Assembly: GCA_029780675.1 (NCBI GenBank)
Contig: JAKOYE010000255.1
Coordinates: 1 to 64,000 of the forward strand
DNA length: 64,000 bases
From: Actinomycetes bacterium
GTDB taxonomy: Bacteria; Actinomycetota; Actinomycetes; Mycobacteriales; Mycobacteriaceae
Direction: 5' to 3'
The notes beneath the pieces were generated by a model. The model worked only from the letters and a program-made list of their open reading frames with translations. It was not told the origin of the DNA and did no database searches. The number at the start of each line of letters is the position of its first letter. Position 1 is the first letter of the stretch. Below are positions 48,410 to 57,373 of the stretch, piece by piece. The translations under genes were made by a program, and so were the position numbers.

Positions 48410-49963
48410 ATGGACGTTGAGATCGTCGGCAAGTTCCTGTCCACTCTGCCCGAGGACGACGACCACCCCTACCGCACCGGGCCCTGGCGACCGCAGACCA
48501 CGGAATGGCGCGCCGACGACCTGGTTGCGGTGGAAGGCGAGATACCCGCCGACCTGGACGGTATCTACCTGCGCAACACTGAGAATCCGCTGCACCCCGC
48601 ACTCAAGACATATCACCCCTTCGATGGCGACGGCATGCTGCACATCGTGGGGTTCCGCGATGGAAAGGCGTTCTACCGCAACAGATTCGTCCGCACCGAA
48701 GCATTCGAAGCCGAACAGGAGGCCGGCGGCCCACTGTGGCCGGGTCTGGCCGAACCGCTGTCGCTGGCCCGGACGGATCACGGCTGGGGCGCGCGGACCA
48801 TGCTCAAGGACGCCTCGAGCACCGACGTCGTCGTCCATCGCGGCACCGCCCTGACCAGCTTCTACCAGTGCGGAGACCTCTACCGGGTCGACCCCTACAG
48901 TGGGCGGACCCGGGGCAAGGAGACCTGGAACGGCGGGTTCCCGTTCGACTGGGGCGTGTCGGCGCATCCCAAAGTCGACGAACGCACCGGCGAGATGCTG
49001 TTCTTCAACTACAGCAAGTCCGCGCCGTATCTGCACTACGGAGTCGTCGACGCCAACAACGACCTGGTGCACTACGTCGACGTGCCACTCCCCGGCCCAC
49101 GACTGCCGCATGACATGGCCTTCACCCGGAACTACGCCATTCTCAACGACTTCCCGCTGTTCTGGGATCCAGATCTACTGCAACGCGATCTGCACGTCGC
49201 CCGTTTTCACCGGGATATGCCCTCCCGGTTCGCGGTACTCCCCCGCCGCGGGAACACCACCCCTCCCCCGGGTCGCTCCGCTCCTGCCCCCTGGAACGAG
49301 ATCCGGTGGTTCGAAGCTGAGCCGACCTTCGCTCTGCACTTCACCAACGCCTACGAGGACGGCGACGAGATCGTCCTCGACGGCTTCTACCAGGGCGACC
49401 CGGAACCCGCCGACGACAACAGCGGCAGCAAGTGGCAGCGGGCGTTCCGCTTCCTGGCCCTGGACCGGATGCAGACCCGGTTGCATCGCTGGCGGCTGAA
49501 CCTGACCACCGGTGCAGTCACCGAGGAACCGTTGTCGGACAGCATCTCCGAGTTCGGGATGATCAACGCCACCCACGCCGGTGAGCCGTACCGCTACGCC
49601 TACGCCGCCACCGGCAAGCCGGGATGGTTCCTGTTCGACGGGCTGATCCGCCACGATGTCCAGACCGGATCGGAGGAACGCATCAGCTTCGGCGAGGGCG
49701 TCTACGGGAGCGAGACCGCCATGGCTCCGCGGGTGGGCAGCCGAGCCGAGGATGACGGCTATCTGGTGACGCTGACCACCGACATGAATGCCGACGCCTC
49801 GTACTGTCTGGTCTTCGACGCCGCCCGGATCGCCGACGGACCGGTGTGCAAACTGCAACTGCCGGAACGGATCTGCAGCGGTACGCACTCAACGTGGGTA
49901 GCCGGTTCCGAGTTGCGCCGCTGGCGGGAAACCGACACCGCCGGCGCAGCCGTCGGGCTGTAA
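48410..49963 (+). CDS. Carotenoid cleavage oxygenase (RPE65 family), Rv0913c-like
   Basis: 517 residues. Seven-bladed propeller family with DGIYLRNTENPLHPALKTYH and PFDGDGMLHIVGF near the start. Four His ligands for Fe(II) are present: SAHPKVDE, RLPHDMAFT, FALHFTNAYEDGDE and SGTHSTW. It should cleave carotenoid or stilbene-type double bonds with O2. A proline-rich stretch (NTTPPPGRSAPAPW, about residues 283-296) interrupts an otherwise smooth family alignment and looks like an insertion. Confidence 0.9.
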   Translation: MDVEIVGKFLSTLPEDDDHPYRTGPWRPQTTEWRADDLVAVEGEIPADLDGIYLRNTENPLHPALKTYHPFDGDGMLHIVGFRDGKAFYRNRFVRTEAFEAEQEAGGPLWPGLAEPLSLARTDHGWGARTMLKDASSTDVVVHRGTALTSFYQCGDLYRVDPYSGRTRGKETWNGGFPFDWGVSAHPKVDERTGEMLFFNYSKSAPYLHYGVVDANNDLVHYVDVPLPGPRLPHDMAFTRNYAILNDFPLFWDPDLLQRDLHVARFHRDMPSRFAVLPRRGNTTPPPGRSAPAPWNEIRWFEAEPTFALHFTNAYEDGDEIVLDGFYQGDPEPADDNSGSKWQRAFRFLALDRMQTRLHRWRLNLTTGAVTEEPLSDSISEFGMINATHAGEPYRYAYAATGKPGWFLFDGLIRHDVQTGSEERISFGEGVYGSETAMAPRVGSRAEDDGYLVTLTTDMNADASYCLVFDAARIADGPVCKLQLPERICSGTHSTWVAGSELRRWRETDTAGAAVGL

Positions 49964-49977
49964 ACCGCCACGACCAC

Positions 49978-51009
49978 GTGTCGGATCAACCCACCGCCCT
50001 GGAACCCGGCGGTGTCAACGCGATCGGTCGGATGCTGGGTCTGCTCGGCGACGAGTGGAGCCTGCTGATCCTGCAGCAGTCTCTGACCGGGGCCGTCCGC
50101 TACCGGGATTTCACGGCGCGGCTGCCGATCTCGAACTCGGTGCTCACCAGCCGGCTGGGAACGCTGACCGCGTCCGGTCTGCTGGAACGCAGACCCGTCG
50201 ACGACACCGGCCGCACCGAGTACCTGCCGACCCGTCGCTCCCGGTCGCTGTGGCCGGTGTTGCTGTGCATCTGGGAGTGGGAGCGCACCTGGGTCGCCAC
50301 CCACACCGGCCCGCTGCCGGCCATGCGGCACCACCGCTGCGGGGAGCAGTTCACCCCGGTGCTGCGCTGCCGCGACTGCCGCGCGGAGGTGGGGTCCGGC
50401 GACGTTCGGATCGCCGTCGGCCCGAGTGGTGACTGGGCGCGCTCGGCACCGCAGGTGAGCACCCGCCGACGTTCGGACGCCCACGGCTCGGCCCGCCAGG
50501 CCGGCCTCTTTCCCGAGACCATGGCGGTGTTCGGCAACCGATGGGCCGCGGCCCTGCTGGTCGCCGCGTTCCTCGGCGCCACCCGCTTCACCGACTTCTC
50601 GACCCGGTTGGGGATACCGCCCAACCTGCTGACCGAGCGGCTCCAGACGTTCCGTTCGATCGGTGTCCTGGCGTGTTCGGCCACCGAGCCGGCCGCGTCC
50701 GATCAGGCCGGCGCCACCCGGGCGGCGTACCGCCTCACCGACAAAGGCCGCGCGCTGTTCGGGGTGCTGGTGTGCGCCCAGCAGTGGGCGCACACCTGGT
50801 TCCATGCACCGGAGGGTCCCGCACTGGTGCTGACCCACGGCGCCTGCGGGATGCCGTTCACCGCCGAACTGGCCTGCGGATCGTGCGGCGAGCGGCTGCG
50901 CGGGGCGCTGGTGGATGTCATCGCCGGGTCGGAGGCGAACAACGCCGAACTGGGCGCGGACACCGCCAGGGCGGGTGTCAGCCGGCGGGGAGCAGCTGGA
51001 ATCCCTTGA
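49978..51009 (+). CDS. Tandem HxlR-type winged-helix regulator with repeated Cys motifs
   Basis: 343 residues, GTG start 15 bp after the oxygenase stop. Two HxlR domains lie in series: residues about 15-90 (GDEWSLLILQQSLTGAVRYRDF) and about 180-255 (GNRWAAALLVAAFLGATRFTDF). Each is followed by a Cys cluster, CGEQFTPVLRCRDC and CGMPFTAELACGSC, that could bind zinc. The protein is therefore an internal duplication that may act as a one-chain dimer. It probably controls the thiolase/oxygenase unit. Confidence 0.85.
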   Translation: MSDQPTALEPGGVNAIGRMLGLLGDEWSLLILQQSLTGAVRYRDFTARLPISNSVLTSRLGTLTASGLLERRPVDDTGRTEYLPTRRSRSLWPVLLCIWEWERTWVATHTGPLPAMRHHRCGEQFTPVLRCRDCRAEVGSGDVRIAVGPSGDWARSAPQVSTRRRSDAHGSARQAGLFPETMAVFGNRWAAALLVAAFLGATRFTDFSTRLGIPPNLLTERLQTFRSIGVLACSATEPAASDQAGATRAAYRLTDKGRALFGVLVCAQQWAHTWFHAPEGPALVLTHGACGMPFTAELACGSCGERLRGALVDVIAGSEANNAELGADTARAGVSRRGAAGIP

Positions 51010-51652
51010 GGATCGTGTCGGCGTCCTTGACGTAGGTCGGGTTGTCGGCCTTCACGCTCTGCACCGTGACCGTCGCCACGTAGGTGACATCGCCGGCGTT
51101 GTAGACCACCCCCAGCGAGGTCGCCTTGCGGGGCGGTATCGGCGGGATCTTGGGGCTGACCTTCACCTCGGGGGCGGTGTAACTGGTCGACATCGCCGGC
51201 GCGCCGCATACCTGCGCCGGGGTGGAGTTCATGTCGGTCACCTTGAGCTTCTTGGCCAACTGCTGGTTCTGGGCGTCCAGGATCTGTTCCGGTTTGCCGA
51301 TACCGGAAGCCACCTTCTGCAGGGTGACAACGGCATTCGGGGTGAAACCGTCGGCGGCCAACCCCTGATTGCGGATCGCGAACCGGATGTTCTCCGAATC
51401 CATCTTGGTGCTGCGCTCCCAGCCCTCGGGCACCGGGAGGCGCATCTTCGGCTCCTGGTCGGTCCGGGTCGGAATGTCGCTGAGCGGCGCCGTCACGCTC
51501 TCGCACTTGTCCGCGCTGACCTGTTCACTCGAACATCCGGTCAGCACCACAGCCATCGCGGTCACCACGGCGGCGGGCCAGGGCGTCAGCCAGGCCCGAC
51601 GCGCCGAAACCGATCGGACCGCAGCCGGCACCGATCCGGATAGTTCGCTCAC
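50978..51652 (-). CDS. LpqN-like lipoprotein
   Basis: 224 residues from GTG 51652. Lipoprotein signal: hydrophobic AAVVTAMAVVLTGC with the lipobox LTGC. The mature part has the LpqN/LpqT-type pattern (MRLPVPEGWERSTK, NAVVTLQKV, CGAPAMSTSY). LpqN relatives bind envelope proteins and lipids; exact role unknown. Its 3' end overlaps the convergent regulator by 32 bp. GGAGTCAGG lies directly before the GTG, within a tandem repeat. Confidence 0.8.
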   Translation of the reverse strand: MSELSGSVPAAVRSVSARRAWLTPWPAAVVTAMAVVLTGCSSEQVSADKCESVTAPLSDIPTRTDQEPKMRLPVPEGWERSTKMDSENIRFAIRNQGLAADGFTPNAVVTLQKVASGIGKPEQILDAQNQQLAKKLKVTDMNSTPAQVCGAPAMSTSYTAPEVKVSPKIPPIPPRKATSLGVVYNAGDVTYVATVTVQSVKADNPTYVKDADTILKGFQLLPAG

Positions 51653-51693
51653 CCTGACTCCTTCACCACGACTCCCTGAGTTTCCTTCACCAT
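51649..51693 (-). CDS. Possible 14-codon upstream ORF of the lipoprotein gene
   Basis: ATG 51693 to TGA 51649 encodes MVKETQGVVVKESG. The stop overlaps the lipoprotein GTG as GTGA, a coupling arrangement. It is generated by the 24-bp repeat and may be non-functional. Confidence 0.35.
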   Translation of the reverse strand: MVKETQGVVVKESG

Positions 51694-51707
51694 GACTCCC
51701 TGAGTCG
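51660..51707. repeat. 24-bp tandem repeat upstream of the lipoprotein gene
   Basis: Two units, 51660-51683 and 51684-51707, differ at four positions. On the coding strand each carries AGGGAGTC and GTGAAGGA, that is, a ribosome site and a start-like GTG. Confidence 0.85.
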
Positions 51708-51743
51708 GAGGGCAGCCTACCGGCGGCCAGGATCGGGGCTCGG

Positions 51744-52175
51744 TCAGCGTTGGCTGGAGTACTCCCGCAGCGTTGACACCAGCGCCCAGACCGAACAGGC
51801 CAGCGCGCCGACCGCACACCCCGCACCCAGGTACAGCCCGTAGCCCGCCGCGACCGGCGAGGCGACGTTGGCCCGATAAAACCACCACGTCAGCGCCATC
51901 ACCAATAGCGAGATCACCACCGCCGCGCCGGCGGCCAATCGCGGCGAGATCTCCCGGGCGACCAACGCGCCGAGCACGATGAGCACGGCGGCCAACAGGA
52001 CGATCAGCTGCCCGGGGCCGAAGTGCGGTGGCAGCGCGATGCTGCCGACCGTGCCACCGATGGCACTGGCCCGGCCACCACCGCGGGCCGACGTGGTCAG
52101 CCAGGGCAGCCACGCGCACACCGACAAAGCGAGCGCGCATAACGCCACCAGCCATCCGGGACGCAGGCGGGTCAT
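51744..52175 (-). CDS. Four-helix membrane protein, Rv0912-like
   Basis: 143 residues with four hydrophobic helices (LVALCALALSVCAWLPWL; GQLIVLLAAVLIVLGALVA; AAGAAVVISLLVMALTWWF; YLGAGCAVGALACSVWALV). The first is followed by a Gly/Ser loop. Similar proteins sit next to this thiolase/oxygenase locus in mycobacteria; function unknown. Divergent from the potassium channel, 33 bp apart, and upstream of the lipoprotein in one direction. Confidence 0.8.
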   Translation of the reverse strand: MTRLRPGWLVALCALALSVCAWLPWLTTSARGGGRASAIGGTVGSIALPPHFGPGQLIVLLAAVLIVLGALVAREISPRLAAGAAVVISLLVMALTWWFYRANVASPVAAGYGLYLGAGCAVGALACSVWALVSTLREYSSQR

Positions 52176-52208
52176 GGCCGAAGACTAACGTGCACGTAGC
52201 GTTTGGCC

Positions 52209-53921
52209 ATGCCTGGTCACATCATCGTGTGCGGTGACGATGCGCTGACGATGCGGATCATCGACGAACTCAACGATGCCGAAGTCAGCGTTGTCAGACT
52301 TGCCTCCGCCGCAGGACTGCGGGCTGCCGGAGTCGACACCGCCTCGGCGGTGATCGCCGCCTCCAGTGACGACTCGCTGAATCTCGAGGTGGCTCTGCTG
52401 GCGCGGCGGGCCAACCCCCAGGTGCGGGTGGTCGCCCGACTGGCCAATACCGTTCTGCGCGAGGCGATGAACGAGGGCGAGGAGCAGTGCACGGCCCTCG
52501 ACGTGGCCGACCTGGCCGCCCCGTCGGTGGTGGAGGCTATGCTGGAGCGACCGGTGCACACCATCTCTGTGGGGGATGTGGACTTCGTGATCTCCGGCGC
52601 CGCCGCCCCCCGCGCCGGGACCCTGCGGGACATCTACGGCCGGTTGGCGCCGGTCGCCGTCATCCGCGGGGACAATTCGGAGAATCCCGGCGAGGTCATC
52701 ACCTGCCCGCGCCTTGATCTTGAGGTGTCCCGGGGCGACTGGGTCACGATGATGGGCCGGGCCGACGAACTCGCCGCGCAGGGGATCCGGCCCCCGGCTC
52801 CCGGGAACACCGAGCGTCGACGGCGGACGCCGGTGGAACGCGTGGTCGACTCGGTGCGGGCGTTCACCGAGGACATCAACCCGACGTTCTACCGAGCGCT
52901 GGCCGTCCTCGGCGTGCTGCTGGTGGTGTCGACGTTCGTCCTGAAGTTCAACTACGGGCAGCCGGGGATGACGTGGGTGGACGCGCTGTACTTCTCCACC
53001 GAGACCCTGGCCACTGTGGGCTACGGGGACTTCAACTTCCTCAACCAGCCGGTGTGGTTGCGGTTGTGGGCGGTGGTGATGATGCTCGGCGGCCTGGCGA
53101 CCACGGCCATCGTGGTGGCGTTCGTCGCCGATGTGCTGTTGTCCCGGCGGCTTTCGCAGGCCACCAGCCGGCAACGGGTCAGCCACCTCACGCGGCACTT
53201 CGTCGTCGTCGGTCTGGGCGCCTTCGGCATCCGGGTCGCCGGCCTGCTCAAGGACGCCGGTTACCCCGTCGCCGTCATCGAACGCAACGAGGACAACCGG
53301 TATCTGTCGACCGCCGCCGAACTGAACATCCCGGTCATCCTCGGCGATGCCACCATGCGCACGACGCTGACGACGGCGCGGGTCGACCGGGCGCGTGGCC
53401 TGGCAGTGCTGACCGAGGACGATATCGTCAACATCGAGATCGCGATCGTGTTGCGCGAAATCGTCGGCCCCCGCCGCACCGAGGACACCGACGGACCTGC
53501 CCGCGGGCCGATCGTGCTGCGGATCTACGACAAGATGCTCGGCGCGGCCGTCGGACATCGCTTCGGCTTCGAGCACGTTCGCTCCACCGTCGACCTGGCG
53601 ACACCGTGGTTCATCGGCGCGGCCATGGGTCTGGAAGTGCTCGGCACGTTCTCGGTGGGCCAGCATTCCTTCATGGTGGGCGGCGTCCTGGTGGAACCGG
53701 GCAGCGAACTCGACGGCATCGCCATCGATGCGCTGCTCCCACTGGCCCGGGTGATCGCCCTGGAGCGCAACCACCAGGTGACCGACCTGTACCCGCACCG
53801 CAGCACCACACTTCAGGCCGGGGACACCGTGCACCTCGTCGGGCCGTACCACGAACTTCTGGAGGTGCTGCGCAAGGGCCGGCACGCCGCCGAGCAGGAT
53901 CCGCCGCGCCCGGCGCGCTGA
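52209..53921 (+). CDS. Potassium channel with two RCK (TrkA-N) domains
   Basis: 570 residues. N-terminal RCK domain starts at residue 3 (GHIIVCGDDALTMRII) but lacks the full GxGxxG. Then a two-helix pore module (about residues 230-310) with selectivity filter TVGYGD in STETLATVGYGDFNF, and a second RCK (FVVVGLGAFGIRVAGLLKD) with a TrkA-C end. It should pass K+ under ligand control. ATG 52209 (MPGHI) is used; TTG 52203 adds two residues. Confidence 0.9.
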   Translation: MPGHIIVCGDDALTMRIIDELNDAEVSVVRLASAAGLRAAGVDTASAVIAASSDDSLNLEVALLARRANPQVRVVARLANTVLREAMNEGEEQCTALDVADLAAPSVVEAMLERPVHTISVGDVDFVISGAAAPRAGTLRDIYGRLAPVAVIRGDNSENPGEVITCPRLDLEVSRGDWVTMMGRADELAAQGIRPPAPGNTERRRRTPVERVVDSVRAFTEDINPTFYRALAVLGVLLVVSTFVLKFNYGQPGMTWVDALYFSTETLATVGYGDFNFLNQPVWLRLWAVVMMLGGLATTAIVVAFVADVLLSRRLSQATSRQRVSHLTRHFVVVGLGAFGIRVAGLLKDAGYPVAVIERNEDNRYLSTAAELNIPVILGDATMRTTLTTARVDRARGLAVLTEDDIVNIEIAIVLREIVGPRRTEDTDGPARGPIVLRIYDKMLGAAVGHRFGFEHVRSTVDLATPWFIGAAMGLEVLGTFSVGQHSFMVGGVLVEPGSELDGIAIDALLPLARVIALERNHQVTDLYPHRSTTLQAGDTVHLVGPYHELLEVLRKGRHAAEQDPPRPAR

Positions 53922-53937
53922 CCGCGGCAGATCCCGC

Positions 53938-54399
53938 CTAACCCGGCGCGAAGACCGCCACGAAGCGGTCGAGGGAGGCCTTGATATCGCCGCGCAGGGC
54001 CGCGGCGACGACCATGCCGATCGGCCCGAACAGGGCGGGGCCGCCGAGGTGGACGTCCATGGTGACGACCGAGGCGGCGGCCCCGTCCTGCTCGTTGGGG
54101 CGGACCTTCTCGTTGACCCTGCCGATCAGCTTCACTTTCACCCCGCCGACACCGACACCGTCGAGTGTCATCGACTGCGGGGGCTTGAAGTTGACGATGG
54201 TCCACGTGATCCGGTTGGGCATGCCCTTGACCTCGACGATGGACTCCACCTGGGTGCCCTTGTCGAGCGTTTCGGGCAGCTTCGAGCGCCAGACCCGGTG
54301 GATGGTCAGCCATTCCTTGTAGCGGGAGAGGTCCGAGGCGTGCTGCCAGGCCTCCTCCGGTGCCAGCGGAACGTCGACCGATACCGAGAGCTTGGCCAT
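53938..54399 (-). CDS. SRPBCC-family protein, Rv0910-like
   Basis: 153 residues of the START/polyketide-cyclase fold (VDVPLAPEEAWQHASDLSRYKEWL at the start in two parts). The counterpart Rv0910 is annotated as the toxin of a toxin-antitoxin pair with Rv0909, from overexpression work; the fold itself only predicts binding of a hydrophobic ligand. It starts 3 bp after the antitoxin-like gene's stop. Confidence 0.83.
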   Translation of the reverse strand: MAKLSVSVDVPLAPEEAWQHASDLSRYKEWLTIHRVWRSKLPETLDKGTQVESIVEVKGMPNRITWTIVNFKPPQSMTLDGVGVGGVKVKLIGRVNEKVRPNEQDGAAASVVTMDVHLGGPALFGPIGMVVAAALRGDIKASLDRFVAVFAPG

Positions 54400-54402
54400 G
54401 CG

Positions 54403-54843
54403 CTACTTCGCGCCGTCGGCCTTGTCGGCGGCACCCTCAGCAGCGCCCTTGACGCTCTCGGCCGCGTCCTTGACCTTCTCCGCGGCCCCCTCGGCGGCAC
54501 CCTTGACGGTCTCGGCGGCACCTTCGGCGGCACCCTTGACCTTCGCGGCGGCACCCTCGGCGGTCTCCTTGGCGGCCGTGGCGGCGCCCTCGGCCGTGTC
54601 CTTCGCGGTCTCAGCGGCATCGGCGACCTTGCTCACCGCGGTGTGTGCGACGGCCTGCACCGTGTCGATGGTCTCGGAGATCCGGCCGCCGGTCCTCTCG
54701 TCGATGAAGTCGCCGGCCTTGTCGATGGTGGCCTCGATCCTGTCCGCGTTCTCCGCGACGACTTCCTTGGCCCTCTAGGCGAGCCCCTCAGCGGCTTCCT
54801 TGGCCTGCGCGGCGGCTTCCTTGGCCCTGTCGATAAACGGCAT
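54403..54843 (-). pseudogene. MT0933-type antitoxin-like gene, interrupted by an amber codon
   Basis: From ATG 54843 (GAAAGGG upstream) the frame gives MPFIDRAKEAAAQAKEAAEG-LA, then TAG at 54775-54777, then continues openly for 123 codons: RAKEVVAENADRIEATIDKA, GDFIDERTGGRISETID and a long repeat tail. The part after the stop is the part that matches Rv0909-like antitoxins. Only codon 23 is a stop. A restart at GTG 54660 would give 85 residues made mostly of the repeat. Sequencing error, readthrough or a true loss cannot be separated here. Confidence 0.75.
54406..54597. repeat. 11-residue (33-bp) LEA-like tandem repeats
   Basis: On the minus strand, units such as TAEGAAAKVKG, AAEGAAETVKG and AAEGAAEKVKD repeat five times with one 7-residue unit. 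Such 11-mers form amphipathic helices like group-3 LEA proteins. Confidence 0.85.
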
Positions 54844-54943
54844 GTTTCACCCTTTCTCGGTGATGCGATTCGGGACGACCCGTCCTCGGCTCGGTCCGGT
54901 TGCCCGGACGAAGTCCCCGCGTCAATCTACGCACCGGGGTTCG

Positions 54944-57373
54944 CTACCGCCAGACCCGCCTGGGCTCACCCAACCACCGGCCCTCCAGCCACCAGAGGGC
55001 TTCGATCACCGCCGCGGCCAGCAAACCCAGACCGACCGCGGTGGCGGTCACCGTCGGGTTGGAGGGGTCCAGCATGAACGTCTCGCGGGCCAGCGGGATC
55101 GAGAAGATCACGACGTACGCCAGCACCGACACCGTCACCAGTGCGACCCGCCACCACTGGTAGGGCCGCGCCACCACCGCGAGCACCCACAGCGCGCCGA
55201 TGAGCAGGGTGATCAACGCTCCCGTCGAGGCCTGCATCTGCTCGGCGGGGGTGCCGTCGTGACCGGGATTGGCCAGCAGATAGCAGACATACGTGCTCGA
55301 CCCGACGGTGATGCCGGCTGGCAACGCCGACGACATCACCCGGCGGACGAAGCCGGTCCGGGCCCGCTCGTTGTTGGGCGCCAGCGACAGGACGAACGCC
55401 GGGATGCCGATGGTGAACCAGGCCGCGATGGTGACGTGGATGGGCTGGAACGGGTACAGCAGGGGGGCGGTGCCGAACAGCTTCGACGACAACCCCGCCA
55501 GCCCGACCAGCAGGGCCAGTAACACCGAGTAGACGGTCTTGGTCAGGAACAGGTTGGAGACCCGTTCGATGTTCCCGATCACCCGGCGGCCCTCACCGAC
55601 CACATAGGGCAGCGTGGCGAACTTGTTGTCGAGCAGGACGATCTGGGCCACCGCGCGCGACGCCGGACTGCCCGACCCCATCGCGACGCCGATATCGGCG
55701 TCCTTGAGGGCGAGGACGTCGTTGACCCCGTCGCCGGTCATCGCGACCGTGTGGTCGCGGGATTGCAGGGCGTGCACCATGGCTCGCTTCTGATCCGGGC
55801 GCACCCGGCCGAAGGTGGTGTAGTCGGTCATGGTCTGGGCCAGCGCGGCAGGATCGGTGGGCAGTTCGCGGGCGTCGATCGTCTCGCCGCGCAGACCCAG
55901 GGACCCGGCCACCGCGCCCACCGACCGGGCGTTGTCACCGGAGATCACTTTCACCGAGACGTCCTGGGAGGCGAAGTAGTCCAGGGTGTCCCGGGCGTCG
56001 GGCCGTACGCGTTGCTCGAGCACCACCAGCGCGACCGGGGTCACCGTGCCGGGTGCCTCCGGGCTGTCGACGGACCGGTCGGATGCGGCCAGTAGCAGAA
56101 CCCGTAGCCCGGTGGCGCCGATCTCCTCGGCGTACGTGGCGACCGGGGAGTCCGGATCCAGGAGAACGTCGGGGGCACCGATCACCCAGTTGCCGTGCTC
56201 CCCGTACGACGCGCCGCTCCACTTGGTGGCCGATTTGAACGGGGCACTGGCCGTCAGCACCCATCCCGGCGGGGTCGGGTAGGCCTCGGCGATGGCCTGC
56301 ATGCTGGCGTTGGGCCGGGTGTCATCGCCGGCCAACGCGGCCAGGACCGCGCCGATCTGCTCGTCGGAGACGGCACCGTCGCCGCCCACCGCCTCGGCGC
56401 GGGCCAGACGCATACCGTTCTCGGTGAGGGTTCCGGTCTTGTCGGCGCACACCACGTCCACCCGGGCCAGGCCCTCGATGGCCGGCAGTTCCTGGACCAG
56501 GCATTGCCGCCGGCCTAGTCGGATGACACCCACCGCGAAGGCGATGGAGGTCATCAGAACCAGGCCCTCGGGCACCATCGGGACCAGCGCGCCCACCATC
56601 CGCAGCAGCGACTCGCGCAGGCCGACGTTGGTGGTGAACAACTGCGTGTAGATGATGAGCAGCCCGGTGGGCCAGAGCAGGTAGGTGATGAACTGCAGGA
56701 TCTTGCTGATCCCGCTACGCAGTTCGGACTTCACCAAGGTGAACTTGCTGGCCTCCTCGGCCAGCCGCGCCGCGTAGGCCTCCCGGCCCACCTTGGTTGC
56801 CCGGTAGGCACCGGTGCCCGCCACCACGAAGCTGCCGGAGAGCACCCCGTCACCGATGTGCTTGCCGATCGGGTCGGCCTCACCGGTGAGCAGCGACTCG
56901 TCGACCTCCAGTGCCGAGGCCTCCACCACCTCGCCGTCGACCACGATCTGATCGCCCGGCCCGAGTTCGATGATGTCGTCGAGCACCACCTCGCCGGGTG
57001 CCAGCGCCGTGGTGCCGGACTGGCGGCGCACCGTCGGCCGGGCCTGTCCCACGATCGCCAGGTTGTCCAGGGTCTTCTTGGCCCGCAGTTCCTGGATGAT
57101 GCCGATCGCGCTGTTGGCCACGATGAGCAGCCCGAACAGGCCATTGATCAGCGAGCCGGTGGCCACCACGATCGCGAAGAGCACCCCGAGGATCGCGTTG
57201 ATCCGGGTCAGGACGTTCGCCCTGACGATCTCTCCCACCGTGCGGGAGGCCCGCGCGGGAACGTCGTTGGTCTTGCCTTCGGCGACCCGGGCCGCCACCT
57301 CGGCGTCGGACAGGCCGGCGGTCCGGCCAGCGGTGGCCGGGGTCGTCGGGCTCGTCGGGGGCACGGGGCTCAT
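54944..57373 (-). CDS. ctpE: Calcium-type P-type ATPase CtpE
   Basis: 809 residues. TGE in [12 protein letters not shown], the helix-4 motif [11 protein letters not shown], phosphorylation site [13 protein letters not shown], and [24 protein letters not shown] are all present, with six C-terminal-side helices. M. tuberculosis/M. smegmatis CtpE is reported to import Ca2+ and affect the cell envelope. ATG 57373 overlaps the stop of the beta-lactamase-like gene (ATGA). Order echA6-MBL-BlaL-ctpE matches Rv0905-Rv0908. Confidence 0.93.
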   Translation of the reverse strand: MSPVPPTSPTTPATAGRTAGLSDAEVAARVAEGKTNDVPARASRTVGEIVRANVLTRINAILGVLFAIVVATGSLINGLFGLLIVANSAIGIIQELRAKKTLDNLAIVGQARPTVRRQSGTTALAPGEVVLDDIIELGPGDQIVVDGEVVEASALEVDESLLTGEADPIGKHIGDGVLSGSFVVAGTGAYRATKVGREAYAARLAEEASKFTLVKSELRSGISKILQFITYLLWPTGLLIIYTQLFTTNVGLRESLLRMVGALVPMVPEGLVLMTSIAFAVGVIRLGRRQCLVQELPAIEGLARVDVVCADKTGTLTENGMRLARAEAVGGDGAVSDEQIGAVLAALAGDDTRPNASMQAIAEAYPTPPGWVLTASAPFKSATKWSGASYGEHGNWVIGAPDVLLDPDSPVATYAEEIGATGLRVLLLAASDRSVDSPEAPGTVTPVALVVLEQRVRPDARDTLDYFASQDVSVKVISGDNARSVGAVAGSLGLRGETIDARELPTDPAALAQTMTDYTTFGRVRPDQKRAMVHALQSRDHTVAMTGDGVNDVLALKDADIGVAMGSGSPASRAVAQIVLLDNKFATLPYVVGEGRRVIGNIERVSNLFLTKTVYSVLLALLVGLAGLSSKLFGTAPLLYPFQPIHVTIAAWFTIGIPAFVLSLAPNNERARTGFVRRVMSSALPAGITVGSSTYVCYLLANPGHDGTPAEQMQASTGALITLLIGALWVLAVVARPYQWWRVALVTVSVLAYVVIFSIPLARETFMLDPSNPTVTATAVGLGLLAAAVIEALWWLEGRWLGEPRRVWR

